Shown here piece after piece: positions 31,160 to 43,347 of a stretch of 64,000 nucleotides of DNA; within the stretch, counting starts at the first letter, position 1; the number at the start of each line of letters is the position of its first letter. Origin of the DNA: Demequina silvatica (GTDB taxonomy: Bacteria; Actinomycetota; Actinomycetes; Actinomycetales; Demequinaceae); the NCBI RefSeq assembly GCF_000971215.1, contig NZ_BBMA01000007.1, forward strand, positions 83,846 to 147,845. Reading direction: 5' to 3'. Position numbers and translations under genes: made by a program. The notes beneath the pieces are model-generated. The model searched no databases. It was not told where the DNA came from and saw only the letters and a list, made by a program, of their open reading frames with translations.

Positions 31160-32103
31160 CCGGGCCCCACGTGGTCGCGCTGGGAGGCGGCCACGGCCTC
31201 TACGCGACCCTCACGGCGCTGCGCGGCGCGTGCGACTCCATCACCGCGGTGGTGACCGTCGCGGACGACGGCGGGTCCTCCGGTCGCATCCGCGCGGAGA
31301 TGCCGGTGCCGCCGCCCGGCGACCTGCGCATGGCGCTCTCCGCGCTGTGCGAGGACACCGACTGGGGCCGCACCTGGCGCGACGTGCTGCAGTGGCGCTT
31401 CGCGACCGGCGGCCCGCTCGACGGCCACGCGGTGGGCAACCTCCTCATCGCGGGACTGTGGGACCGCACGGGCGGGATAGTCGAGGGCCTGGACTGGGTG
31501 GGGCGCCTGCTGCGCGCGGAGGGCCGCGTGCTGCCGGTGTCCACCGAGCCGATCACCGTGAGCGCGGAGGTCGACTGCCCCGACGGGCCGCTGCGCGTGA
31601 CGGGGCAGGTCGCGGTCGCGACCGCACCGGGGCGCGTGCGCTCGCTCGCGATCGAGCCGGCGGACCCCGCGGTGCCGGCCGCGACGCTCGAGGCGCTGGC
31701 TTCCGCCGATGCCGTGATCCTGGGCCCGGGCAGCTGGTACACGTCCGTGCTCACGCACTTCCTGGTGCCGCGAGTGGCCGCCGCGCTGGTCGAGGCGGGC
31801 CCGCGCACCATCCTCACGCTCAACATCGCGGACGAGGACGAGGAGACCGCCGGCACCTCGCGCATCGACGACGTCGCGGCGTTGCGGGCCGCCGCACCCG
31901 CCTTCGTGCCCGCGGTGGTCCTGGTCGACGCGTCGGAGGACGATGCTGCGCTGAGGGCCGCGGTCGAGTCCTGGGGGGCGCGGTACGTCGCCGCGCCGCT
32001 GCGGGAGGAGGGGACGCTCGACCGCCACGACGTCACGCTCCTGCGGGAGCGGTACCAGTCGCTGGTCGCCTCGGTGCGCGGTCACGGCGCTGTCACCGGC
32101 TGA
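31156..32103 (+). CDS. yvcK: Gluconeogenesis factor YvcK/CuvA family protein
   Basis: The 315-aa protein belongs to the UPF0052/CofD-like family, which binds UDP-sugars and supports cell wall synthesis and growth on gluconeogenic carbon sources. It shows [51 protein letters not shown] and [12 protein letters not shown]. The start is TTG at 31156, forced by the conserved N-terminus and by TTGA overlap with rapZ. One GACGATGC octamer lies at 31939, encoding Asp-Asp-Ala with a GAT codon. The gene order rapZ-yvcK-whiA is conserved in Gram-positives. Confidence 0.93.
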   Translation: MTGPHVVALGGGHGLYATLTALRGACDSITAVVTVADDGGSSGRIRAEMPVPPPGDLRMALSALCEDTDWGRTWRDVLQWRFATGGPLDGHAVGNLLIAGLWDRTGGIVEGLDWVGRLLRAEGRVLPVSTEPITVSAEVDCPDGPLRVTGQVAVATAPGRVRSLAIEPADPAVPAATLEALASADAVILGPGSWYTSVLTHFLVPRVAAALVEAGPRTILTLNIADEDEETAGTSRIDDVAALRAAAPAFVPAVVLVDASEDDAALRAAVESWGARYVAAPLREEGTLDRHDVTLLRERYQSLVASVRGHGAVTG

Positions 32104-32110
32104 CAGATGG

Positions 32111-32116
32111 CAGGAT
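32111..32116 (+). promoter_or_regulatory. Possible -10 box CAGGAT before whiA
   Basis: CAGGAT is seven bases upstream of ATG 32124, the same geometry as the other leaderless starts, but its first base departs from TAnnnT. Confidence 0.35.
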
Positions 32117-32123
32117 TGGCGCC

Positions 32124-33107
32124 ATGGCTTTGACGGCACAGGTGAAGGACGAGCTCGCGCGCGTCCCGGTCGAGAAGGTGTCCGCACGGAAGGCGGAGAT
32201 CGCCGCCACCCTCCGGTTCGCGGGCGGCCTCCACATCGTCTCCGGGCGGATCGTGATCGAGGCGGAGCTCGACACCGCGGCCGCCGCGAGGCGCCTCCGC
32301 GGCTACATCGGCGAGACGTACGGCCTGGGCTCCGAGATCATCGTGGTCTCCGGCGGCGCGCTCAAGAAGGGCAACCGCTACGTGGTGCGCGTGGTCAAGG
32401 AGGGCGAGTCGCTCGCCCGCCAGACCGGCCTTCTGGACCACCGCGGCCGTCCCGTGCGCGGGCTGCCCCCGCACGTGGTCGGCGGCGGCATCGAGGACAC
32501 GGTGGCCGCGTGGCGCGGCGCGTTCCTCGCGCACGGCTCGCTCACCGAGCCCGGCCGCTCCTCCGCGCTCGAGGTCACGTCGCCCGGCCCGGAGGCCGCG
32601 CTCGCGCTGGTGGGGGCGGCCCGCCGCCTCGGCATCGGCGCAAAGTCGCGCGAGGTGCGCGGCGTCGACCGCGTGGTGATCCGCGACGGCGACGCGATCG
32701 CGAACCTGCTGGCCCGCCTCGGGGCGCACGACTCGGTGCTCCAGTGGGAGGAGAAGCGGACCCGCCGCGAGGTGCGCGGCACCGCCAACCGCCTCGCCAA
32801 CTTCGACGACGCGAACCTGCGCCGCTCCGCCCGGGCGGCCGTCGCCGCCGGCGCGCGCGTCGCGCGCGCCTTCGAGATCCTCGGCGAGGACCTCCCCGAG
32901 CACCTGCGCGAGGCGGGCGAGCTGCGCCTGGCCAACCGCGAGGCCTCGCTCGAGGAGCTCGGCAAGCTCGCCGACCCGCCGCTCACCAAGGACGCCGTCG
33001 CCGGCCGCATCCGCCGCCTGCTCGCCACCGCCGACAAGCGTGCGGAGGAGCTGGGCATCCCGGACACCGAGGCGGGCATCTCGCAGGAGCTCCTCGAGGA
33101 CGATTAG
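32124..33107 (+). CDS. whiA: Transcriptional regulator WhiA
   Basis: This 327-aa DNA-binding protein controls sporulation septation in Streptomyces and is kept in non-sporulating relatives, where it affects division and chromosome segregation. The N-terminal LAGLIDADG-like domain begins [14 protein letters not shown] and contains [17 protein letters not shown]-terminal helix-turn-helix shows [20 protein letters not shown] and [13 protein letters not shown]. Twenty bases separate it from yvcK. Complete, family-typical length. Confidence 0.95.
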   Translation: MALTAQVKDELARVPVEKVSARKAEIAATLRFAGGLHIVSGRIVIEAELDTAAAARRLRGYIGETYGLGSEIIVVSGGALKKGNRYVVRVVKEGESLARQTGLLDHRGRPVRGLPPHVVGGGIEDTVAAWRGAFLAHGSLTEPGRSSALEVTSPGPEAALALVGAARRLGIGAKSREVRGVDRVVIRDGDAIANLLARLGAHDSVLQWEEKRTRREVRGTANRLANFDDANLRRSARAAVAAGARVARAFEILGEDLPEHLREAGELRLANREASLEELGKLADPPLTKDAVAGRIRRLLATADKRAEELGIPDTEAGISQELLEDD

Positions 33108-33167
33108 CGGCCCGTGAGCGGTCACACCTGGGACTTCTGTCCGCTGGGAGGCCCTCGCGAAACGTTG

Positions 33168-34286
<1,119 letters not shown>

Positions 34287-34310
34287 GCACTCTCTCGAGA
34301 GACTCGTATC

Positions 34311-34344
34311 GACGGCCGCGCACGCTCTGACGTGTGCGGCCGTC
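34311..34344 (+). terminator. Hairpin between gap and pgk
   Basis: A 14-base stem (GACGGCCGCGCACG against CGTGTGCGGCCGTC, one G-T pair) closes a six-base loop 24 bases after the gap stop. It probably attenuates read-through so that gap mRNA exceeds pgk mRNA. Confidence 0.7.
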
Positions 34345-34394
34345 GTCGCGTCACCCCGCATCACCCCTTCCCATCTCGCAGGAACGGAACCTCA

Positions 34395-35585
34395 ATGAAG
34401 ACCATCGACTCGCTCGGCGACCTCGCCGGCAAGAAGGTGCTGGTCCGCTCGGACCTCAACGTCCCGCTCGACGGCACCACCATCACGGACGACGGCCGCG
34501 TGCGCGCCTCGGTCCCCACCATCCAGAAGCTGCTCGACGCCGGCGCCGCCGTCATCGTCACCGCGCACCTGGGCCGCCCCAAGGGCGCGCCCGAGGACAA
34601 ATACTCGCTCGCGCCCGCCGCCGCGCGCCTCGCGGAGCTGCTCGGCCGCCCCGTCACCCTCGCGGAGGACCTGGTCGGCGAGTCCGCCAAGGCCACCGTC
34701 GCCGCGCTCGAGCCCGGCCAGGTCGCGATGCTCGAGAACGTGCGGTTCGACGCCCGCGAGACCTCGAAGGTCGACGAGGAGCGCGAGTCGCTCGCCGCCG
34801 AGCTCGCCGCGTTCGCCGACGCGTTCGTCTCGGACGGTTTCGGCGTGGTTCACCGCAAGCAGGCGTCGGTCTACGACGTCGCGAAGGTGCTGCCCGCGGC
34901 CGCCGGCACGCTCGTCGAGAAGGAGGTCGTGTCGCTCGGCAAGGCCGTCACCGACCCGGCCCGCCCGTACGCGGTGGTCCTCGGCGGCTCGAAGGTCTCC
35001 GACAAGCTCGGCGTCATCGCCAACCTGCTCACCAAGGCGGACCGCCTGCTCATCGGCGGCGGCATGGTCTTCACGTTCCTCGCGGCCAAGGGCTACGAGG
35101 TCGGCACCTCGCTGCTCGAGGGCGACCAGATCGACACCGTCAAGGGCTACCTCGCGACCGCCGAGGAGAACGGCGTCGAGATCGTGCTCCCGACCGACAT
35201 CGTCGCCGCCGACAGGTTCGCCGCCGACGCGGACGCCGTGGTGGTCGCCGCCGACGCGATCCCCGCGGACCGCATGGGCCTCGACATCGGCCCCGACTCG
35301 GCCGCGCTGTTCGCGTCCAAGCTCGCCGACGCCAAGACCATCGTCTGGAACGGCCCCATGGGCGTGTTCGAGATGGACGCCTTCGCGGCCGGCACCAAGG
35401 CCGTCGCGCAGGCGATGATCGACTCCGACGGCTTCTCCGTCGTGGGCGGCGGCGACTCCGCCGCGGCCGTGCGCCTGCTCGGCTTCGACGAGGCCGGCTT
35501 CGGCCACATTTCCACGGGCGGCGGCGCGTCGCTCGAGCTGCTCGAGGGCAAGGTCCTTCCGGGCCTCGCCGTTCTGGAGGACTGA
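34395..35585 (+). CDS. pgk: Phosphoglycerate kinase
   Basis: This 396-aa enzyme transfers phosphate from 1,3-bisphosphoglycerate to ADP. Motifs: [53 protein letters not shown] and the nucleotide-binding end [18 protein letters not shown] 34395 with AGGAACGG upstream is preferred to an upstream in-frame start. Three bases separate its stop from tpiA, so the two are co-transcribed. Confidence 0.98.
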   Translation: MKTIDSLGDLAGKKVLVRSDLNVPLDGTTITDDGRVRASVPTIQKLLDAGAAVIVTAHLGRPKGAPEDKYSLAPAAARLAELLGRPVTLAEDLVGESAKATVAALEPGQVAMLENVRFDARETSKVDEERESLAAELAAFADAFVSDGFGVVHRKQASVYDVAKVLPAAAGTLVEKEVVSLGKAVTDPARPYAVVLGGSKVSDKLGVIANLLTKADRLLIGGGMVFTFLAAKGYEVGTSLLEGDQIDTVKGYLATAEENGVEIVLPTDIVAADRFAADADAVVVAADAIPADRMGLDIGPDSAALFASKLADAKTIVWNGPMGVFEMDAFAAGTKAVAQAMIDSDGFSVVGGGDSAAAVRLLGFDEAGFGHISTGGGASLELLEGKVLPGLAVLED

Positions 35586-35588
35586 CCC

Positions 35589-36380
35589 ATGGCACGTACC
35601 CCGCTGATCGCCGGCAACTGGAAGCTCAACCTCGACCACCTCGAGGCGACGCACACCGTCCAGAAGCTCGCCTGGCTGCTCCGTGACGCCAAGCACGACT
35701 TCTCCGAGGTCGAGGTCGCGGTCCTGCCGTCGTTCACCTCGCTCCGCTCGGTCCAGACGCTCGTCGACGCCGACCAGCTCGAGCTCAAGTACGGCGCGCA
35801 GGACATCTCCGAGCACGTCTCGGGCGCCTACACGGGCGAGGTCTCCGGCACCCAGCTGTCGAAGCTGGGCGTCTCCTACGTGGCCGTGGGCCACTCGGAG
35901 CGTCGCCAGTACCACGGCGAGACCGACGCGATCGTGGCGGCCAAGACCAAGACCGCGTTCGAGCACGGCATCGTGCCGATCGTCTGCGTGGGCGAGGGCC
36001 TCGACATCCGCAAGGAGGGCACGCACGTCGAGTACACGCTGGCCCAGGTCGACGGCGCGCTCGAGGGACTCCCGGCCGAGCAGGCCAAGGACGTCGTCAT
36101 CGCCTACGAGCCCGTGTGGGCCATCGGCACCGGCGAGGTCGCGACCCCGGCCGACGCGCAGGAGGTCTGCGCGGCCATCCGTGGCCGCCTCGCGGAGCTC
36201 TACGACGCCGAGCTCGCTGACGGCGTCCGCGTCCTCTACGGCGGCTCGGTGAAGTCCTCGTCGATCGCCCAGCTCATGGCCGAGCCCGACGTCGACGGCG
36301 GGCTCGTCGGCGGCGCCTCGCTCGACCCGGAGGAGTTCTCCAAGATCGCGCGCTTCAAGGCGCACAACGTCGCGCTGTAA
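35589..36380 (+). CDS. tpiA: Triosephosphate isomerase
   Basis: This 263-aa TIM-barrel enzyme interconverts glyceraldehyde 3-phosphate and dihydroxyacetone phosphate. AGNWKLN carries the active-site lysine, AVGHSERR the histidine, and [11 protein letters not shown] the catalytic glutamate and mobile loop. YGGSVKSSS and GLVGGASL bind phosphate. Length and position in gap-pgk-tpiA are standard. Its product dihydroxyacetone phosphate is the substrate of MgsA encoded at 6244. Confidence 0.98.
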   Translation: MARTPLIAGNWKLNLDHLEATHTVQKLAWLLRDAKHDFSEVEVAVLPSFTSLRSVQTLVDADQLELKYGAQDISEHVSGAYTGEVSGTQLSKLGVSYVAVGHSERRQYHGETDAIVAAKTKTAFEHGIVPIVCVGEGLDIRKEGTHVEYTLAQVDGALEGLPAEQAKDVVIAYEPVWAIGTGEVATPADAQEVCAAIRGRLAELYDAELADGVRVLYGGSVKSSSIAQLMAEPDVDGGLVGGASLDPEEFSKIARFKAHNVAL

Positions 36381-36401
36381 GTCGCGCTGCAAGCAGGCGT
36401 C

Positions 36402-36427
36402 GGACCGGCCCCATCGTGGGCCGGTCC
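36402..36427 (+). terminator. Terminator of the gap-pgk-tpiA operon
   Basis: Perfect 10-bp arms GGACCGGCCC and GGGCCGGTCC around a six-base loop, 21 bases after the tpiA stop. Confidence 0.8.
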
Positions 36428-36479
36428 GGCCCTTCGCGTCGCGTATCCTTGTGAGCGCAATCCATCATCTGGGAGAACA

Positions 36480-36725
36480 GTGGACATCCTCGAGACCATC
36501 CTCTGGGTCATGCTCGTCGTGACCTCGCTGCTCATCATCGCGCTGGTGCTCATCCACCGCGGTCGTGGCGGCGGCATCACCGACATGTTCGGCGGCGGCC
36601 TCGCGTCGGGCGTGCAGTCGTCCGCCGTGGGCGAGCGCAACCTCACCCGCATCACCTGGACGGTCGCGATCGTCTGGTTCGCGGTGGTCGTGCTGCTCGG
36701 CCTCACGTCCAAGTTCTCCATCTAG
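36480..36725 (+). CDS. secG: Protein translocase subunit SecG
   Basis: This 81-aa membrane protein of the SecYEG channel has two transmembrane helices (about 5-26 and 56-76) flanking a glycine-rich loop (HRGRGGGITDMFGGG), the standard SecG layout. GTG 36480 has GGGAG upstream, and TATCCT near 36443 is a likely -10 box. Its position after tpiA is conserved in Actinobacteria. Confidence 0.95.
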   Translation: MDILETILWVMLVVTSLLIIALVLIHRGRGGGITDMFGGGLASGVQSSAVGERNLTRITWTVAIVWFAVVVLLGLTSKFSI

Positions 36726-36747
36726 CTAGTCGACGGAGGTCGTACCC

Positions 36748-37110
36748 ATGGCAGGGGGCAACGCCATCCGAGGTTCGCGCGTAGGCGCCGGACCCATGGG
36801 AGAGGACGAGCGGGGCGAATCCGCGCCGCGTCAGGTCGTCTCCTATTACTGTGCACGGGGTCACGTGACCTCGCCGAGCTTCGCAATCGGTGACGACCAG
36901 GAGATCCCGGTCGAGTGGGACTGCCCGCGCTGCGGCCTTCCCGGTGGACTCGACCCGGACAACCCTCCGGAGCCGATCCGCAACGAGCCTTACAAGACGC
37001 ACCTCGCGTACGTGAAGGAGCGTCGCAGCGACGAGGAGGGCGCCGCCCTCCTGGACGAGGCGCTGTCCGCGCTTCGCGTGCGTCGCGGCGACCTCGCGGT
37101 CGCGGAGTAG
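36748..37110 (+). CDS. rbpA: RNA polymerase-binding protein RbpA
   Basis: This 120-aa actinobacteria-specific protein binds RNA polymerase and the group I/II sigma factors and stabilises the open complex. The N-terminal tail contains IRGSRVGAGPMGEDE. A zinc-ribbon-like core with cysteines in YYCARGH and WDCPRCG follows, then the sigma-interacting segment YKTHLAYVKERRSDEEGAALLDEAL. ATG 36748 has GGAGG upstream. Since it is unique to Actinomycetota it is good taxonomic evidence. Confidence 0.94.
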   Translation: MAGGNAIRGSRVGAGPMGEDERGESAPRQVVSYYCARGHVTSPSFAIGDDQEIPVEWDCPRCGLPGGLDPDNPPEPIRNEPYKTHLAYVKERRSDEEGAALLDEALSALRVRRGDLAVAE

Positions 37111-37126
37111 CGCAAGCTCGCTGATC

Positions 37127-37160
37127 ACAGGGCCGTTCCCCACCCGGGGAGCGGCCCTGT
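37127..37160 (+). terminator. Terminator after rbpA
   Basis: ACAGGGCCG faces CGGCCCTGT, with an additional inner stem TTCCCC/CGGGGA, starting 17 bases after the stop. Confidence 0.8.
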
Positions 37161-37186
37161 CGCGCGTTCCAGGGGCCCCCGGCCGC

Positions 37187-37217
37187 CGCATCGTCCCGGG
37201 GGAGAAGGGACGATGCG
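37187..37217. repeat. Second inverted pair of the GGGACGATGCG motif
   Basis: CGCATCGTCCC and GGGACGATGCG are perfect inverted copies with a nine-base spacer, in the gap between rbpA and the SelW-like gene. The arrangement matches the pair at 6766-6797. Confidence 0.85.
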
Positions 37218-37280
37218 CGGGTCGGGGGAATCCCGCGGGCCCCGCTACGGTTGGCACCAGCACGAACGAAAGGAACCACC

Positions 37281-37562
37281 GTGCAGATCGAGATCGAGTA
37301 CTGCGTGCCCTGCGGCTACCTGCCGCGCGCGACCGAGGCGCAGACGCGCCTGCTGGAGGAGTTCGGCAACGCGATCGCGGGCGTGACCCTCAAGACCGGG
37401 CGCAAGGGCGTGTTCACGTTCCGCGCCGACGGCGAGGAGATCTACGCGAAGCCCGCAGAGTTCGACATCGAGGGAATCGTGTCGACGGTGCGCGACCGGC
37501 TGCCGGCGCGCGAGGGCGTCGACGCCGAGGGCCGCGACCTGCTCATGGGCAAGCGCCACTAG
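37281..37562 (+). CDS. SelW/Rdx-family thioredoxin-like protein
   Basis: This 93-aa protein has the SelT/SelW/SelH (Rdx) fold pattern: IEIEYCVPCGYLPRATEAQ, with redox motif C8-V-P-C11, then LKTGRKGVFTFRADGEEIY and the final helix GIVSTVRDRLPAREG. Prokaryotic members use cysteine in place of selenocysteine, as here. Such proteins are thought to take part in thiol redox reactions; the partner is unknown. GTG 37281 has AAAGGA upstream, and TACGGT near 37247 may be the -10 box. A palindromic element begins seven bases after its stop. Confidence 0.8.
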   Translation: MQIEIEYCVPCGYLPRATEAQTRLLEEFGNAIAGVTLKTGRKGVFTFRADGEEIYAKPAEFDIEGIVSTVRDRLPAREGVDAEGRDLLMGKRH

Positions 37563-37569
37563 CCCCTCA

Positions 37570-37666
37570 GTTCGCTGCGCACGGTCCGGCCGGCGCCACG
37601 CCGCGCGCCCGCCTGGGAACCGCCCGGTCGACCGGGGTGTCGGATCTGAGACCGTGCGCAGCGAAC
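37570..37666. repeat. Palindromic element A (about 97 bp)
   Basis: Perfect 17-bp inverted arms lie at 37570-37586 (GTTCGCTGCGCACGGTC) and 37650-37666, separated by 63 bp, between the convergent SelW-like gene and pgl. Read on the minus strand, both ends resemble those of element B at 40941-41037, including the inner TCTCAGAT next to the arm. Confidence 0.85.
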
Positions 37667-37673
37667 CCGGGAG

Positions 37674-38402
37674 TCAGACCTTCGCGACCGCCTCGGCGTC
37701 CACGAGCCACAGGGTCTCGACCGTGCCGCGCACCGCGGCGGCGGGAAGCTTGAGGTCGCCGTGGAGCGAGCGCGCGACGACGTCGGCCTTCGCGGCTCCT
37801 GCGGCCACGATCCACACGCGCTTGGCGCGACGGATGGACTCGAGCGTGAGCGAGACGCGCGTGGGCGGGGGCTTGGGGGAGTCGTGGACGGCGATCGCCT
37901 CGGCGCCGCGCTCCGCGTAGCCGGGGTGGCCGGGGAACAGCGAGGCGACGTGGCCGTCGGGGCCCATGCCGAGCATGAGCACGTCCCAGTCGGGCGCGCC
38001 CTGGACGGCGATGTCCTCGGCGTAGGAGAAGGCGGCCTCCTCGGCGGAGGGGAACTCGGTGGAGGCGCCCATGCGGTGGATGTTCTCCTCCGGCATCGGG
38101 AGCGCGCCGAGCAGCGCGGCCTGCGCCTGACCCTCGTTGCGGTCGGGGTCGCCCGCGGGCACGAACCTCTCGTCGCCCCACCACGCGTGGACGCTGGTCC
38201 AGTCGATGGCCGCGGCCAGGGGGGAGCGCGACACCGCGGCGAGCGTCTCGATGCCCACGGTGCCGCCCGTGAGCACCACATCGACGCGATCCTGCACGGA
38301 CAGCGTGTCGACGATCGTGAGGAGCAGCCGCGCGGCGGTCGCCTCCGCCACTGCGGTGGCGGACGGGTGCACCACCACGCGGGTCGCGTGGTCGCCGGTC
38401 AC
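37674..38402 (-). CDS. pgl: 6-phosphogluconolactonase
   Basis: This 242-aa enzyme hydrolyses 6-phosphogluconolactone in the oxidative pentose phosphate pathway. VVLTGGTVGIETLAAV, AWWGDERFVPAGDPDRNEG and LMLGMGPDGHVASLFPGHP are family motifs. The GTG start overlaps the opcA stop in GTGA (38399-38402), and it is the last gene of zwf-opcA-pgl. Element A lies just beyond its stop and could serve as transcription end. Confidence 0.96.
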   Translation of the reverse strand: MTGDHATRVVVHPSATAVAEATAARLLLTIVDTLSVQDRVDVVLTGGTVGIETLAAVSRSPLAAAIDWTSVHAWWGDERFVPAGDPDRNEGQAQAALLGALPMPEENIHRMGASTEFPSAEEAAFSYAEDIAVQGAPDWDVLMLGMGPDGHVASLFPGHPGYAERGAEAIAVHDSPKPPPTRVSLTLESIRRAKRVWIVAAGAAKADVVARSLHGDLKLPAAAVRGTVETLWLVDAEAVAKV

Positions 38403-39315
38403 AGCGGGACCACCGTCTCCGCGGTGAAGGACGCGAGGGCCTCGCCGTAGATCTCGTCGGAGTCGAGGCGGCGCAGCTCCTCCGCCAGCGCCTCCTCGAG
38501 CGAGCGCGCGGGCAGCGCGATGACGTGGTCGGGCTGCCCGGGCTGCGTGATGCGGGCGTTGTGGCCGTCGGGTCGGCTGATCGAGATCGGGCCGGACGGC
38601 GTCTCGAGCGTGATGCTCTGGAGCGCGGCCACGGAGTCGTCGTACTCCGCCTCGACCTCGCAATCGAGCGCGCGCTTCAGCCACGCGCCCAGGAGCAGGA
38701 TCGACGGGCTGTTGGTGTCGCCGTGGATGCGCGCCCGGGTCACCTGCGGGTCGGGGATCTGCTCGAGCGCGACCGCGAGCAGCGCGCGCCAGCGGGTGAG
38801 GCGGGTCCACGCGAGGTCGGTGTCGCCGGGACGGTACGTGGTGCCGAGCGACAGCAGCGTGCCGATCGGGTCCGGCTCGCCCTTGGTGTCCGTGATGCGG
38901 CGCTGCGCCATCTGGCCCAGCGAGCAGGAGCCGATGTTGTCGGGCACCGCGGCCGGCCACCACACCACGATGGGCGCGTCGGGCAGCAGCAGCGGGGTGA
39001 CCAGGGTGTCGTCGTGGCCGATCTGCGCGCCGGAGGGACGCAGCACGATCACCTCGGACGCGCCCGCGTCGCCGCCCACGCGGAGCTCCGCGTCGAGGCG
39101 GGCCTCCTCGGAGGCGCCGGGCGCGATCACGATGATGCGGCACGGGTGCTCCCGCGACGCGACGTTCGCGGTGGCGATCGCCTGCTCGGCGTCCGCACCG
39201 GTGGCGTCGATCACCAGCGTCATCACGCGGGCGAGCGTGATGACGCCGCCCTCCTTGCGCGAGTCGATGAGGCGCTTGTTGATCTCGCCGGTGGTGGTGT
39301 TCGGGATCTCGATGA

Positions 39316-39319
<4 letters not shown>
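38399..39319 (-). CDS. opcA: Glucose-6-phosphate dehydrogenase assembly/activator protein OpcA
   Basis: This 306-aa protein is needed for full glucose-6-phosphate dehydrogenase activity in cyanobacteria and Actinobacteria; it is a redox-linked allosteric effector in the former. MIIEIPNTTTGEINKRLIDSR, ATANVASREHPCRIIVI, and LPDAPIVVWWPAAVPDN are family-typical. ATG 39319 overlaps the zwf stop as ATGA and its own stop overlaps the pgl start, so it is translated in step with both. Confidence 0.94.
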
Positions 39320-40833
<1,514 letters not shown>

Positions 40834-40940
40834 GCTGGGAAACCTTCCAGGGGGGACATCGAGCCAGGCGGCTGTGCTCTCGCCATCCTATTGCGGGCGG
40901 ACGATGCGGTGGCGCCACCTGGTGAGACCTGCGGCGCCTT

Positions 40941-41037
40941 GTTCGCTCGGCACGGTTTCAGATGGCGGAACGCGGCGTGTCGCCGTGATCGGCACGTGAT
41001 CGCCGGGGTGTCGCCGGCGAGACCGTGCTGAGCGAAC
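40941..41037. repeat. Palindromic element B (about 97 bp)
   Basis: GTTCGCTCGGCACGGTTTC (40941-40959) faces its imperfect complement ending at 41037. The two departures from complementarity would be G-U pairs in the plus-strand transcript. The arms and inner flanks match element A in inverted orientation, and both elements are the same length. Confidence 0.75.
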
Positions 41038-41080
41038 TGCGGCGCAAGCAAACAGGGTGGCGGCGCGCGGCGGGGACGCG

Positions 41081-41110
41081 GAAGGGGGCCCCGCGAGCGG
41101 GACCCCCTTC
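41081..41110 (-). terminator. Terminator of tkt
   Basis: A 14-base stem (13 paired) with arms GAAGGGGG and CCCCCTTC at its base starts 16 bases beyond the tkt stop on the minus strand. Confidence 0.75.
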
Positions 41111-41125
41111 CATGTGGACGATGCG

Positions 41126-43189
41126 TCAGCCGGCGGCGGCGATCGACTCGCGGGCGACCGCGGCGACGTTCTCCGCGTTGAACCCGTACTTCTTCAGCAG
41201 CAGCGCGCCGTCCGCGGACTCGCCGAAGTGGTCGACCGACACGGTGCGGCCCGCGTCGCCGACGACCTCGCGCCAGCCGAGGGCCGAGCCGGCCTCGACG
41301 GACACGCGCGCCTTGAGAGCGGCGGGGAGCACCGACTCGCGGTAGTCCGCGTCCTGGCGGGCGAAGCGCTCGCGCGACGGCATCGACACTACGCGGGCCT
41401 TGACGCCCTCGCCGGCGAGGATGTCGCGGGCGCCCAGGGCGACCTCGACCTCGGAGCCGGTGGCGATGAGCAGCACGTCGGCGTCCTCGTCGGCGCCCGC
41501 GAGCACGTAGGCGCCCTTGAGGACGCCCTCGGTCGAGGTGCCCTCGAGGACCGGGAGGTTCTGACGCGACAGGATGATCGCCGAGGGGCGGTCGGTGGTC
41601 TCGAGGATCGCCTTCCACGCGGCCGCGGTCTCGTTGGCGTCCGCGGGGCGGATGACGTCGAGGCCCGGGATGGCGCGCAGCGTCGCGACGTGCTCGATCG
41701 GCTGGTGCGTCGGGCCGTCCTCGCCCAGGCCCACCGAGTCGTGGGTCCACACGAAGGTGGTGGGGATCTGCATGAGGGCCGCGAGGCGGACCGAGGCGCG
41801 CATGTAGTCGGAGAACACCAGGAAGGTGCCGCCGTACACGCGGGTGAGGCCGTGCAGCGTGATGCCGTTCATGATGGCGCCCATGCCGAACTCGCGGATG
41901 CCGAAGTGCAGCGTGCGGCCGTACCAGTCGGCGTTCGGCCACGAGTGGGTGGCGCGGCGCGGGGGCAGGAACGACGGCTCGCCGTCCATGGTGGTGTTGT
42001 TCGAGCCGGCGAGGTCGGCCGAGCCGCCCCACAGCTCGGGCAGCACCGGGGCGAGGGCCGTGAGGACCTTGCCCGACGCGGCGCGCGTCGCGACCTTGCT
42101 GCCGACCTCGAAGGTGGGCAGCGCATCGTCCCAACCCTCGGGGAGGGCGCGGGTCACCAGGCGCGACAGCAGGGCGGCGCGCTCGGGGTTCTCGGCCTCC
42201 CAGCGCGACAGCTGGGCGTTCCACTCGGAGTGGGCGGCGGCGCCGCGCTCCTTGACCTGGTGCATGTGGGCGAGGACCTCGGGCTCGACAGCGAAGGACT
42301 GCTCGGGGTCGAAGCCGAGCACCTCCTTGAGGCCCGCGACCTCGGCGGCGCCGAGCGCGGAGCCGTGGACGCCGCCCGAGTTCTGCTTGGTGGGCGACGG
42401 CCAGCCGATGATGGTCGACAGCTTGATGATCGACGGCTTGCCGGTCTCCGCCTTGGCGGCCTCGATCGCGTCGAAGAGCGCCTGCGGGTCCTCCTGGTAG
42501 CCGTCCTCGGTGACCCAGGACACCGACTGCGTGTGCCAGCCGTACGCCTCGTAGCGGCCCAGCACGTCCTCGGTGAAGGAGATGTCGGTCTCGTGCTCGA
42601 TCGAGATCTTGTTGTCGTCCCAGATGAGGATGAGGTTGCCGAGCTCCTGCGTGCCGGCCAGCGCCGAGGCCTCGTGGGCGACGCCCTCCTGGAGGCAGCC
42701 GTCACCGGCGATGACGTAGACGAAGTGGTCGAACGGCGAGGTGCCGGGGGCCGCGTTCGGGTCGAGCAGGCCGCGCTCACGGCGCGCGGCCATCGCCATG
42801 CCCACGGAGGACGCGATGCCGGTGCCCAGGGGGCCGGTGGTGATCTCGACGCCGTCGGTGTGGCCGTACTCGGGGTGGCCGGGCGTGAGCGAGCCCTCGG
42901 TGCGCAGCGCCTTGAGGTCGTCGAGGCCGAGGTTGTAGCCGGACGCGAAGAGCTGCAGGTACAGCGTGAGCGAGGAGTGGCCCGCGGAGAGCACGAAGCG
43001 GTCGCGGCCCAGCCAGTGCGAGTCCGCCGGGTCGTGGCGCATGACGTTCTGGAAGAGGAGGTACGCGGCGGGCGCGAGCGAGATCGCGGTGCCCGGGTGG
43101 CCGTTGCCGACCTTCTCCACGGCGTCGGCGGCGAGGACGCGGAGGGTGTCGACGGCGCGACGGTCCGTGTCGGTCCAGTTGATGGTCAC
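41126..43189 (-). CDS. tkt: Transketolase
   Basis: This 687-aa thiamine diphosphate enzyme moves two-carbon units between pentose phosphate sugars. GNGHPGTAISLAPAAYLLF, TGPLGTGIASSVGMA and GDGCLQEGVAHEAS bind cofactor, and WTHDSVGLGEDGPTHQP is the pyrimidine-domain signature with the catalytic glutamate region. GTG 43189 with AGGGAG upstream gives the standard N-terminus; a TAGGCT near 43226 on the minus strand is a likely -10 box. It is divergent from ctaB, as in other Actinobacteria. Confidence 0.97.
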   Translation of the reverse strand: MTINWTDTDRRAVDTLRVLAADAVEKVGNGHPGTAISLAPAAYLLFQNVMRHDPADSHWLGRDRFVLSAGHSSLTLYLQLFASGYNLGLDDLKALRTEGSLTPGHPEYGHTDGVEITTGPLGTGIASSVGMAMAARRERGLLDPNAAPGTSPFDHFVYVIAGDGCLQEGVAHEASALAGTQELGNLILIWDDNKISIEHETDISFTEDVLGRYEAYGWHTQSVSWVTEDGYQEDPQALFDAIEAAKAETGKPSIIKLSTIIGWPSPTKQNSGGVHGSALGAAEVAGLKEVLGFDPEQSFAVEPEVLAHMHQVKERGAAAHSEWNAQLSRWEAENPERAALLSRLVTRALPEGWDDALPTFEVGSKVATRAASGKVLTALAPVLPELWGGSADLAGSNNTTMDGEPSFLPPRRATHSWPNADWYGRTLHFGIREFGMGAIMNGITLHGLTRVYGGTFLVFSDYMRASVRLAALMQIPTTFVWTHDSVGLGEDGPTHQPIEHVATLRAIPGLDVIRPADANETAAAWKAILETTDRPSAIILSRQNLPVLEGTSTEGVLKGAYVLAGADEDADVLLIATGSEVEVALGARDILAGEGVKARVVSMPSRERFARQDADYRESVLPAALKARVSVEAGSALGWREVVGDAGRTVSVDHFGESADGALLLKKYGFNAENVAAVARESIAAAG

Positions 43190-43334
43190 AGGGGTCTCCC
43201 TTGACAGGTGTGCGGGTACGGGGGTCAGCCTACCCGGGCCCCATCGCTTTGTAGGACGTTCACATTGGCGGAAACGGTGCCATCTCATGGTGCGAGACGC
43301 GTGTGCAACGGACCCTGGTCCCGGTGTGCGCGGT

Positions 43335-43340
43335 TACACT
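43335..43340 (+). promoter_or_regulatory. -10 box TACACT, leaderless start of ctaB
   Basis: TACACT lies seven bases before ATG 43348. Confidence 0.6.
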
Positions 43341-43347
43341 TGTCCGC

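Larger units (their letters stand above)
40834..41125. other. Gap between tkt and zwf
   Basis: About 290 bp with no gene. It holds the zwf promoter region (minus-strand TAGGAT at 40885-40890), a GACGATGC octamer at 40900, palindromic element B, the tkt terminator, and a second octamer at 41117 touching the tkt stop. Confidence 0.7.
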
